Below, piece after piece: positions 22,964-32,814 of a DNA stretch of 64,000 bases; within the stretch, counting starts at the first letter, position 1, and each line of letters begins with the position of its first letter. Source of the DNA: Dolomedes plantarius (Eukaryota; Arthropoda; Arachnida; Araneae; Dolomedidae); contig OU015494.1 of assembly GCA_907164885.2 (NCBI GenBank), positions 2,228,768 to 2,292,767 of the forward strand, given 5' to 3'. The notes under the pieces were generated by a model. That model made no database searches. It saw only the letters and a program-made list of their open reading frames with translations, and was not told the origin of the DNA. The position numbers and the translations under genes are program-made.

Positions 22964-24640
22964 ATGGAAACCATTTCGCTAGAGTCGTTGATACCAAGTT
23001 TTAGTGGGGAAAAGGAAGATGATTTTGAAGATTTTATTAAAAAATTTAATCAGACTGCGAGTTGGTTGAATTGGTCGGAAGGCGCGAAATCTCTGTTTTT
23101 TGCGTACCGATTAACAGGAAAAGCGAGACGAGCCTGGGACTTTTTAGAAGAGATTGAAGGGGATGGGACGTTTTCGTTAGTAATTAAAAGATTCATGAAG
23201 GTCTATGGAAAAAATATGGATAGTGCGGAATCGCAGGTGATAGAGAGAGTTACGATTGAAGACGAGGAGCAGCGAAATGAAAAGAAATTAAATATTGATG
23301 TAGAGAGTGATAAACTAAATATTGATATGGAGAATGATAAACTAATGATTGAGGGGGAGAGTTATAAACTAAATATTGAGGCGGAAAATCAAAAGGACAA
23401 TAATTCAGAGACAAATCAAAAGGACAAAGACAGAGAGAATAATTCTATGATAATAAAATCGGATGAAAGAAATAGTCAGGAGCAGAAAATTAAAATTTTT
23501 GAGGGAAAGGGTGAGAGTGTGAACAAAGAAACGACTCAAGCGATTGATTTAGTGACAAAAAATAAACTAGACGCGAAGGCGAATCAAATAATGATAGGAC
23601 GTAACACGGCGGAAATAAATAATGATTATGAGTCGGAAAATACCCCAAATGAATTTAATAATAAACAACAGATAGAGTCATTGAAGGAAAATAGGATGAA
23701 AGCAGATCGAAATTGTAAAACTAGTGGCGATCAAAGACAAAATAAAGTAGAGACCAAAAATGAAATTGTTAATTTAGGTCAAAGAGGGTCAGTGAAGGAA
23801 AATGGGAAAAGTGTAGATCAAACAGGTATGGTGATAAGTGATCAAAAGATACAAACAGGGAAATTAGATGAGATGGTGATTAATGGGGAAAGAAAGAAAA
23901 ACGAAATTAATGCAATAAGTAGAGTTAATGAAGTAAATATAAATAAAACGGGTACGATGGCCAGGTCTCTAGAAGTTGAGGTAGAAATGGGCAAAGAGTG
24001 TGATAATCATTTAGTAACTGATAAAAATAATACCACAACAGACAGTATGAACGAGGTTGGAAGGGACGAACGAAATAATTTAATCAAGGAATGTGAGAGG
24101 CAGACAAACTTAAATAGCAATGAAGTTCAAGAAATTTGGACGGTGAATGCAAAAATATTCAGAGAGAAAAATTTTTACACAGCGAGTTATGTACAGAACG
24201 GGAATAAAAGGATAACAAGGTGTCAGAAAAAGAGAAAAATTGAGAAGAGTCATAGAAATGAAAGTATAGGTAATAGAAAGTTAAAGAAGGGCAGTACGCG
24301 AAATTTAAAAAGAAAGACGGTTAGACATTTGATTTTTGCAAAGAATGGGTTTAAGACGTGTGAAAATACTGCTAGCATTAGAGTTAAATGGATGATGAAA
24401 AAACCCCGATTAAGAAAATTGCTGAAGTTTACGTTAAAAAGTTTTGGTTTAAGAGACACGGGAAGTCAGGATATCCAGTTTGTTTACACTACGCGAGGGG
24501 GTTCTTTTGTTGAGGATCATGCAGTTTTGAAAAGAGCAGAGGGCTTGGTGGATTTCTTCCCCCACTGTACAAAGAGGAAACGGTTAGTCTGGGACGGCCT
24601 TTGTTTACGTTTTACGAAGGGGATACGAGTGTGCGTTTAG
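22964..24640 (+). CDS. Gag-like protein of the LTR element
   Basis: 558 codons from ATG at 22964; a GTG four codons earlier is in frame but not needed. Residues about 1-95 resemble the retrotransposon Gag/capsid domain: SLIPSFSGEKEDDFEDFIKK, then SWLNWSEGAKSLFFAYRL, TGKARRAWDFLEE and a final IKRFMKVYG helix. Residues about 105-150 contain a tandem motif of 10-12 residues of the type DKLNIDxENDK repeated four times. The middle (about 150-400) is extremely rich in N, K, E and D without predicted fold. The C-terminal 160 residues are basic (KKRKIEKSHRNESIG, RKTVRHL), which could bind RNA in place of the missing CCHC zinc knuckles. No protease or polymerase follows. The intact frame through such a long low-complexity region argues for recent activity. 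Function (particle formation) is inferred from the family. Confidence 0.75.
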   Translation: METISLESLIPSFSGEKEDDFEDFIKKFNQTASWLNWSEGAKSLFFAYRLTGKARRAWDFLEEIEGDGTFSLVIKRFMKVYGKNMDSAESQVIERVTIEDEEQRNEKKLNIDVESDKLNIDMENDKLMIEGESYKLNIEAENQKDNNSETNQKDKDRENNSMIIKSDERNSQEQKIKIFEGKGESVNKETTQAIDLVTKNKLDAKANQIMIGRNTAEINNDYESENTPNEFNNKQQIESLKENRMKADRNCKTSGDQRQNKVETKNEIVNLGQRGSVKENGKSVDQTGMVISDQKIQTGKLDEMVINGERKKNEINAISRVNEVNINKTGTMARSLEVEVEMGKECDNHLVTDKNNTTTDSMNEVGRDERNNLIKECERQTNLNSNEVQEIWTVNAKIFREKNFYTASYVQNGNKRITRCQKKRKIEKSHRNESIGNRKLKKGSTRNLKRKTVRHLIFAKNGFKTCENTASIRVKWMMKKPRLRKLLKFTLKSFGLRDTGSQDIQFVYTTRGGSFVEDHAVLKRAEGLVDFFPHCTKRKRLVWDGLCLRFTKGIRVCV

Positions 24641-27085
24641 AGGGGCGTTTCTCCTTTCGAAACTTTGAGGAGTACGGTAGAAAGGCGAAAAAAAACGGGT
24701 TTGTTTGGAATAAGTGCAAATGAGCAAGAGAACAGGGTTGTCGGTGATAATATTTCCAGTACGGAAGTACAGGGCGAATTGCGTTTGAAAGATAAAGTTA
24801 AAAAAAACAAAAAAGTGCTTCGTTTATAAAATAAATAAATAAATAAATAAATAAATAAAAAATTTTATAATTATCTTAATGAATTTAGAGCTGCAGATCT
24901 GAATTCTCTAAGGATAAGATAGGTTCACGAAAATTAGTGATAGAAACAACATTGCGTTAAAAATACATTAAAAATAGGAAATGCATAAAGCTATTAGAAA
25001 ATGGATGAAAATCCTGGCCAGATTTGCATTCATTTATCTAAAAAAAAATGGGGATGCACATAATTTAGGTGAGCATTAAATATAAAACGCAGAATAATAC
25101 ATAAAATTAGCAACTAAATAAAAATAATAGTTAAATAAAACGAGCGTACAAGAAATAAACATATAAGAAAAGAATATTTTGAGTTGAAGAAACAATGGGT
25201 AAGTGTCAACAACAGGGGGTGTTAAATCGATAAATAAATAAAATAAAAATTTTTGACATACCTGTTTGGAGTTGAGAATATGCAAGGGCGAAGTTTGTAG
25301 ATCAAACAAGATTTAATTCCATCATCATCGTCGAGGTTGTAAAAATATTCAGCGAGAAAAAAAAAATTGCCGTGTCGTTAGAGAAAGGGTATCATATGAA
25401 AGAGATAAAAACAAATAATATAAGTGAACGGATGGGATTTAAAATAATAGTCGACAAACAACAGTCATCCTAAATGAAAAGATATTTTAACAAATGTTAT
25501 ATAGTAGTGGGTAAAAAATATAGATTTGAAATCAACCACGTGAGCGGTTTAGAATAAAACGATCTCTAAAATGAGTTATTTCACTAAAAGTTTGAAAATA
25601 ATCACATAATACGTAAGCAACCAAATGGATAAATTAAAAGATAAATAAAAATGATACTCATATATAGATTTAATCCTGGATGAGATGTGATTAAAATCCA
25701 GAGAGCACGAGGTGAAAGATTCAAACCAGATACGAAGGGGGAGTTGTAATGGCACGACGTTAAAAAATAATTAGTACCAGGTGTGCCTGGACGAAACCAG
25801 TTTAGTTTCGAGGTAGGAAGAACTTGGGACTGGGGTTATTGTGTAAAAAAAAACTGAGAAGGGGCTCGAATTTAGGTGAACGTAGATAACCGGGTAAACA
25901 TAAAATAATGAATTATCGAAGGCTGAGCAAAGTTTTCAGTTCGGGTACGCAAAACGTTGAGGATGATAGTGCAGCAAATATTACAGGAAGTTTTGGTCAA
26001 AGGGAATTTAAACAAAATAGGTGTGGGGGTCAAAAATAGAATGTACATTTTTTGCGATATAAATAAATAGTTTGACTACGTGTTAGCATGAGTGGAAATG
26101 TTGGGCTAAAATAATGAATAAATGTTTAGAGTTTTGTAGAGTGTAAATATCGTGGGAGTTAGGAACTATGAATAGTAAAATGTATTGTGTGTATATAATG
26201 TCATTTGCAAAGTGTTGAAAAATTTTTATAGTGAATCATGTGAAAATTAGATTGAAAGTAATAAGTCAGTATTTATGTGCAAAAGTGTTTTGAAAAATGT
26301 ATTGAAATATATAGTTTTAGATAGAAATGTTAATTATGGCAAATATACATAGATTAATTAATGATTTTGAATGTAATATAATAATAATAGAAAGGAAAAT
26401 CTAGTGCATTGTTGATAGTGTTTTGGGACTGATCTTTTCAATAGATGATAAAAAAAAAAAAAAAAATTTTTTTTCATGATGAAAGCTGTAATTGTGTTCT
26501 AAAACAGATTGAATATTATAAAATGTGATGACAAGTGCGACGGAGACGGCAAAGGACATTTCGTCGGCGATTTTGTTTAAAAATTGGTGTTTGCAGTATG
26601 TAAAGTTTTCCATTGTGTTTCGAGCAGGACATTATGGACTCGATGACGGTCGTACTTGTAGATGCTAAGCTAACCTTTGTGAAAGTGACAATTTCATCGT
26701 CAGAATAAAGAATACATGTCACAAAGACTCTCTCATCATGATGTTTAAAATATTGCTTTTCAGGTATTTGATGTTAACACAGATTGTATATATATGGACG
26801 GTAAGAAATATAATATAAATCTGTAATTGGTTTCAATGTTAAAAATTGTATATATATATATGTTTGTGTAGTGTATTGTAAACTTTTCGAGGAAGGGAGC
26901 GTATATAGGGTTGGCTTTAGGAACGGTTGACGAAACTTTGTTTAGGAATTGAGCGTAGTGATGTTAAGAGATTTTTGTTGGAGAGGATGGAGTGTTGTGT
27001 GAGGGTTCGAGGAAGACTTGGTTTCGAATTTGAGTGTAGTGGTGTTGTAAAATTTTTGAGATGTTGGAGTGTGGTTTGAGGCTTC
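24641..27085 (+). other. Non-coding interior of the LTR element
   Basis: 2.4 kb without pol. It contains a short (AAAT)n microsatellite at about 24828-24860 and a 20-base match, AAAATGGATGAAAATCCTGG (about 25001-25020), to the sequence next to the inverted primer-binding site at 20950. A tract-like GAAGGGGGAGTTGTAATGG at about 25734-25752 looks like a polypurine tract plus LTR start. Near the end there is a degenerate array with TTCGAGGAAG at 26886, 27006 and 27083. Confidence 0.6.
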
Positions 27086-27100
27086 GAGGAAGGGAGCGTA
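27086..27100 (+). promoter_or_regulatory. Polypurine tract
   Basis: GAGGAAGGGAGCGTA directly precedes the right LTR start TGTAATG. The larger word TTCGAGGAAGGGAGCGTAT also occurs at 26886-26904, so the tract is duplicated about 200 bp upstream. Confidence 0.65.
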
Positions 27101-28472
27101 TGTAATGAAGCGCCTTCGGATATATGAAAATTTCATAGAAATATTAAGAGGTGAAGTCGATCGAAGGCTTTTATCATTACATTGTTTTGATAAAATTGGG
27201 AACGCCGGCTGAGCGGGACGATAATTATAGAGCGGAGAGGTCCTGTGTGACGTAAGGCAGTGAATAGTCCTGCGGCGGTGGTCAACTTGGGAGGTAGATC
27301 GCCAGACGAGATTTAAAAGAGTTTGTCGCCAGGATTTGACACTACACGACAATGGACTGTGTTATCAGATTTACAACGGCGGCATGTAAGAACCAAGGGC
27401 GTCGTGTGAGGTTTATGCAGGCATGTTTACCGTGGGGGCGTGTGCGGCTTAGCTGAGGGCGACCAATAAAATAAAGTTTGAAGTGAGCAAGCGAATGAGT
27501 TTTTTTGCTGAATCTTGTATGGATGAGAAAATTTTGAGGAGGAGGAGACACGAAAGAAGAAAGGAGTTTGAAATGTATAAATTAGGGAGTTTAAAAAAAA
27601 AGGGGCTCTCTCTCAGATCTCTCTCTCGAGTCTCAGACTCAGACTTCTGGCGTGTCGGGTCGAGCTTGGGTTCCCCGCTTTTATCCTGAGATTTTGCGTA
27701 TTGGAGTAGAGCTGCGGTTCTCCTGGTGTTATTACTGCGTTCAGTCGAACTTGGAGTTCCCCACAAATATTAATGATAAAATAGAATTCCCTGCATATAA
27801 AATAAATAGTGGAGCGAGTGTGTCGCGGTCACAAGAATCGTCAAGAGACGGAGAATCAAGAGGTGTGTGTGTGCCCTGCCAGAAGGATCCAAAGTACAGA
27901 AGGATCCAAAGGACCCCAGCTAGACGAGTCAGCGGATTCAACAATTAGATAAATATCAACGGAACTGAGTGAGTGGCACAATTTTATTGTTTAGATCAGT
28001 CCCCTTTTGTTTTGGTTTTTGTTTTTGAAATAGGTTGTTTACGGTTAGAGTAGGAGTAGTTGATATAAGAGTTGATTAAGTATTTTGAGTTTTGGTATTT
28101 TGTCGTGCGCTCCCTATTTTCCTCGTCAAGTAAATTTTGAATGTTAAGTTTCGATATAATGATAAACTAATGTTGGTATATGAATAGTGTGTCTATAAAA
28201 AAAAATATGATTAAAATAATGTGTACAAACAATGTATAATAATTTGTAAATAAATTTAAGTTTAAGTTAATTTTAAAATCTCTCTGTTTTATTTGTTTTT
28301 CCATTTTTTAGTTCCCTTGTTCGTCAATTGCTAGTTACGTCCTGAACTACGGGTTATTAACAAAATAAATATTAAAAAACACAACGCACCCAACTACCCC
28401 TTTATAAATAATTTAAATGTACTAACTAACTATTTCACGCCCGTTAAAATAACTTGGACGAGCAATACGACA
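27101..28472 (+). repeat. Right LTR
   Basis: 1372 bp, TGTAATGAAGCGCC to TACGACA. The first 81 bp form a hairpin (TGTAATGA with TCATTACA at 27174-27181). A TATA-like ATGTATAAATTAGG at about 27570 followed by a CTCTCTCTCAGATC pyrimidine-rich start region suggests the U3/R boundary at about 27600. The right 706 bp match the left LTR. Confidence 0.85.
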
Positions 28473-29160
28473 CTAGCTAAATACCGATGCTTCGATACGC
28501 AGTACAATCAAATTAAATAAAACTGTCAATGTATGCAATCAATGCAAATAAAAAAAACATTTATAACAAAATCGTAACGGATATTTTTTTAGACAAAATA
28601 ATGTACAAGAAAATATTGAAATTAAATCTAATAGAACATACTAAAGAATATAGTACAGTTAATATAGTTCAGTTTGAGGAACATTTCTTTTACTGTATTT
28701 TAATATTTTTTTGGATAAAGTCCAATCGTCTGCCACATTAGCAAGAAAAAAAAATGTCAATTTATTTCGTTGTTATACACATGACGCAAATCTTGTGATC
28801 AGCATTTAATAAATTAAATTCTAAAAATTAATATTTAAAAATTCACCAAAAATCCGAAACTGGAAGTAAATATTCAAAAAGATTTCATTTTAAAGGAATT
28901 TTTATGATCTTTCTCGTGATATGAATTTTATAACCCTCAGATTATTATTTTAAATGCAAACTTAAAAGAATATTAAAAAAACAGATTAAAAATTTAATTT
29001 TTAAAAATCTAAGAATTTTTCAAAAATATTTCTTAGTGCACCCCTCCACTATAAGAAAAATCGCCATGCAAAATTTCAGCCCTTTAGGTCCAGCGGTTTG
29101 GTCTGTGCGTTGTATGTCAGTCAGTCAGTGAATGAGTCAGTTACGGAACAGTTTTATATA
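28473..29160 (-). mobile_element. Helitron (minus strand), host of the LTR and Tc1 insertions
   Basis: Read on the minus strand it ends ...GAAGCATCGGTATTTAGCTAG, with CTAG at 28476-28473, and begins with TATATAAAACTGTTCCGTAA next to 29160. The internal block (TGTCAGTCAGTCAG complement, CCAGCGGTTTGG) is the same family as 34468-35862. The LTR retrotransposon sits in its 3' terminal CTAGC and a Tc1 sits at its 5' end. Confidence 0.85.
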
Positions 29161-30556
29161 TACTGCTGGCCACTGTAAATGCAACACCCTGAAGGAAACA
29201 TGCAAATAACATGAAATTTACAACATGCATTAGCGGAGGTGAGATATGCAAATGATTAGAATTTCAGCGCAGACGAACATCACGCGCGCCTGAGGCGCCA
29301 CTTCAAAGCGCTATTTAAGGCTTGGAGATTTTGACGATTTCAAGTTCCGCAATTGTGTTTTTCTTGTGTTTTTTTCACAAAAACGATCTATTATGCCTCG
29401 TCGAAAACAGCGATCATCTTTTGATCAAGTATCCGAGTTCGACAGAGGAAGGATAGTGGCCTACCGAGATTGTGGATTATCTTTCAGGGAAATCGATAGT
29501 CGTGTTGGACGAAACCAAACAACTGTAATGCGGATATGTGATCGTTGGATGCAGGAGGGTACGACGGACCGGCGTGTTCGATCGCATCCTCCTCAGCGCA
29601 CCACTTCACGTGATGACAGGCAAATTGTGCGCATGGCAGTGACGGATCGCTCAGTCACATCACGAACCATAGCACAGCACATACAGTCTGTAAAGCATCA
29701 TCCAGTGTCTGCGCGTACTATTCGACGCCGTTTACAGCAGAGTGGTCTGTCCGCAAGACGTCCATTGCTTTGTCTACCCTTGACGCAGAACCACAGACGT
29801 CTCCGCCGCCAATGGTGCGATGACAGAAGGATGTGGACGGTAGAATGGAATGAAATTGTCTTTACTGACGAGTCACGCTTCTGTCTGCAACACCACGATG
29901 GTCGCATTCGAGTCTGGAGACACCGTGAAGAGAGGATGCTGAACAGCTGCGTTATGCACCGCCACACTGGTCCTGCACCGGGTATTATGGTATGGGGCGG
30001 TATTGGATATCACCCTCGCACACCTCTAGTACGCATTGCCGGTACTTTAAACAGCCAGCGCTACATCTCCGATTTGTTGGAGCCAGTTGTCCTTCCTTAC
30101 CTTCAGGGCTTGCCCACAGCCATATTTTAACAGTATAATGCGCGACCACATGTGGCACGCATTGTCCAACGGTTCTTCGTCAATCGCCACCCTGGCCGCC
30201 TCGCTCTCCGGATCTTTCGCCGATAGAAAACATGTGGTCCATGGTTGCTCTACGATTGATCCAGATTCCATCCCCAGCTGCCACAGCAGATCAACTTTGG
30301 CAACGTATGGAAGCTGCTTGGTCTTCTGTACCCCAAGAACTCATTCAAAGTCTCTTTGAATCAATGCCGAGGCGTGTGGCAGCGGTGATCTCCAACAATG
30401 GCGGCTACTCTAGCTACTGATTTTGGCAGGAACCACACTTCACAGAAGTCTATAAATTTAATCATTTGATACTTTGTTAGCATGTTATCTACAAAATAAA
30501 TTTTGTTGTGATATCTCTTGTCTTTCTTGGTGTTGCAATTTGGGTGGCCAGCAGTG
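29161..30556 (+). mobile_element. Tc1-family transposon, copy 2
   Basis: 1396 bp between TA (29159-29160) and TA (30557-30558). The ends are TACTGCTGGCCAC (first base changed) and GTGGCCAGCAGTG. Same family as 18228-19636, opposite orientation, inserted in the TATATA of a Helitron 5' end. Confidence 0.93.
29393..30420 (+). pseudogene. Tc1 transposase, copy 2, broken
   Basis: It starts MPRRKQRSSFDQVSEF and reads through the helix-turn-helix and first catalytic motif FTDESRF without interruption to GLPTAIF. There CAA has become TAA (about 30128-30130) and the second catalytic motif reads QYNARPH instead of QDNARAH, so the second aspartate is lost. A deletion of about 15 bp near 30190 (relative to copy 1) shifts the frame. 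The C-terminal part 30232-30420 (MWSMVALRLIQIPSP to NNGGYSSY) is again in a readable frame. Inactive. The codon at the site of copy 1's stop is intact CAG here. Confidence 0.92.
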
Positions 30557-30638
30557 TATTTTTGCCATTCAAAAATATCTGTTCATGAAAATGTGTCGGG
30601 GTACCACCTAATTTCTTATTCTTCACAGAAATAGATAA

Positions 30639-30740
30639 TAGCGCCCTTTACACGTACGTTCTTTCGCGACTGCTTGGAGCGTACGGGATTGCGCGCACGC
30701 TCCAAGCACTCACAAAAGAGTGTACGTGTAAAGGGCGCTA
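30639..30740. repeat. 102-bp palindromic MITE
   Basis: TAGCGCCCTTTACACGTACG at the left pairs with the complement ending GTGTAAAGGGCGCTA at 30740. The inner arms GCTTGGAGCGT and ACGCTCCAAGC also pair. Nearly the whole unit folds back. Confidence 0.8.
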
Positions 30741-30742
30741 AC

Positions 30743-31110
30743 AGCGCCCTTTACACGTACGCTCTTGGGGTGCTTGGAGAGTACGGAATTGCGCACGGGG
30801 AAACTTGCAGTAAGGTAAATGCACCTATAATGGGCCGCCCTTAGAAATGTCGAGAAATTAAGGGTCTATCGTTACCTAAGGCAATAGAAGGGGTGAGGGT
30901 CATTGGCTACTTACTGCCTTAGGTAACGATAGACCCTTAATTTCTGGACATTTCTAAAAGGCGGCCCATTATAAGGACATGGCCCATTATAGGTGCATTT
31001 ACCTTACGCTCCAAAGCAGCTTTCCCTACCTCTCCGACACCTTCACACGTGCACTCAATCGCGCGGGATCGTGGTTTCCAGCGTGAAAGAACGTATGTGT
31101 AAAGGGCACT
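30743..31110. mobile_element. Foldback element with the same TIR
   Basis: It begins AGCGCCCTTTACACGTACGC two bases after the small palindrome and ends GTATGTGTAAAGGGCACT. Inside, GGTAAATGCACCTATAATGG through GTTACCTAAGGCA pairs with TGCCTTAGGTAACGATAGAC through CATTATAGGTGCATTTACC, giving a stem of about 100 bp around a loop near 30885-30910. Confidence 0.8.
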
Positions 31111-32396
31111 AATGAATGAGTAGTAACAAACGCGCGTTCCATAAGGTGAAATCCAGCTAGTCAGAAAGTCTCCCATTTTGGGAACTTTAAAAATAATTTC
31201 TTAGAAATCACTGTTCAAATACTTCATTTGATTTTCGCTTCAAATGCAAGATTTAGTGTTATTGCTGTTCATTACTCCAATAACACTTGTACATACAAAA
31301 GTGTAAAGTATTGTTATAAATAAATTAAGAAAACATTTTTGAAAAAAGAACACGAAAAAGCTAAATTCAAGAAAAAGGTTCAATTAAATTTCTTTGTGCA
31401 GTTGGAATCACATGCTTTAATTATTTCCTGAAAGTAAGGATATGATCAGATTTTACTACTTTACAATTTTTGTAGTTTGAAAATGACGAATATCTGTGCT
31501 ATATTCTTTTTTCCTCTTTCCAGATATCTTCGAAAGTAGCAAACCAGTTATGAGGTTAATATTTATTTTCATGCACTATTTAATGCATTTTAAGTTCAAG
31601 TAATAAATATAATTTGTCATAAAATATGAGGAAAATTATAACAAATGGGTCATTGGCTACTTACTGCCTTAGGTAACGATAGACCCTTAATTTCTGGACA
31701 TTTCTAAAAGGCGGCCCATTATAGGGACATGGTCCATTATAGGTGCATTTACCTTACGCTCCAAAGCAGCTTTCCCTACCTCTCCGACACCTTCACACGT
31801 GCACTCAATCGCGCGGGATCGTGGTTTCCAGCGTGAAAGAACGTATGTGTAAAGGGTACTAATGAATGAGTAGTAACAAACGCGCGTTCCATAAGGTGAA
31901 ATCCAGCTAGTCAGAAAGTCTCCCATTTTGGGAACTTTAAAAATAATTGCTTAGAAATCACTGTTTAAATATTTCATTTGATTTTCGCTTCAAATGCAAG
32001 ATTCAGTGTTATTGCTGTTCATTACTCCAATAACACTTGTACATACAAAAGTATAAAGTATTGTTATAAATAAATTAAGAAAACATTTTTGAAAAAAGAA
32101 CACGAAAAAGCTAAATTCAAGAAAAACGTTCAATTAAATATCTTTGTGCGGTTGGAATCACATGCTTTAATTATTTCCTGAAAGTAAGGATATGACCAGA
32201 TTTTACTACTTTACAATTTTTGTAGTTTGAAAATGACGAATATCTGTGCTATATTCTTTTTTTCTCTTTCCAGATATCTTCGAAAGTAGAAAACCTGTTA
32301 TGAGGTTAATATTTATTTTCATGCACTATTTAATGCATTTTAAGTTCAAGTAATAAATATAATTTGTCATAAAATATGAGGTAAATTATAACAAAT
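30897..32396. repeat. 750-bp tandem duplication
   Basis: Copy A is 30897-31646 and copy B 31647-32396, each starting GGGTCATTGGCTACTTACTG and ending ATTATAACAAATG. There are a handful of substitutions and no length change. The unit contains the right half of the foldback element plus about 540 bp of following AT-rich DNA. Confidence 0.92.
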
Positions 32397-32606
32397 GCTA
32401 ATTTTTAAAATCTTCGTTTCAGCGTTTAAATTCTTGAATTATTGAAGAATTTAAAGGCCGCATGAAGTATTAAATTTAGCAAATCGATTAAAGTACAATA
32501 AATGAATTAAATTACATTTTATTTTCTAGAAATTTATGAAATATTTTATTGCCTCCAGATTTCAGGACCATAAATTTCAATAAAATATAAAATTTTAAAC
32601 TATATA

Positions 32607-32814
32607 TCTTGCTCATAAATATAAAGAGTGAAGTAAAATGTGCCACTAAATTCTATACAAATTCAAGTGTTTTCAGAATCTGAAAGCATACAATTCTAAG
32701 ATAAAATATGTACAAGAAAAATAAACTTTTGAAATTGTTATGATATCTCTAGAAACTTGCATGTATAGGAAAACACTGAAATCCACTTCATTCACGAATA
32801 CTGTAATCTATATA
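32607..32814. repeat. 208-bp repeat, copy 2
   Basis: Counterpart of 18020-18227, starting TCTTGCTCATAAATATAAAG. Its last 8 bases, TCTATATA, can also be read as the 5' start of the Helitron that resumes at 34468. Confidence 0.85.

Larger units (their letters stand above)
20594..28472 (+). mobile_element. LTR retrotransposon, Gag-only, inserted in a Helitron
   Basis: 7.9-kb element flanked by the 5-bp target duplication CTAGC (20589-20593 and 28473-28477). Removing it restores a Helitron terminus reading ACTAGCTAAATACC, which confirms the boundaries. It has a left LTR (20594-21944), a tRNA-His primer-binding site, one Gag-like ORF (22964-24640), long non-coding internal sequence, a polypurine tract at 27086-27100 and a right LTR (27101-28472). 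No protease, reverse transcriptase, RNase H or integrase is seen in the 5.1-kb interior, so it would have depended on another element for replication. The left LTR is chimeric. Confidence 0.85.

Noticed and set aside
24448..24462. RDTGSQD in the Gag-like ORF, resembling a retroviral protease DTG motif
   Set aside because: The hydrophobic residues that precede DTG in retropepsins and the rest of the fold are missing, so it is probably chance.
30937..31926. Two nearly identical 79-codon minus-strand ORFs (31176-30937 and 31926-31687)
   Set aside because: The similarity is explained by the 750-bp tandem duplication, and the frame overlaps the arm of a foldback element; no sign of a protein.
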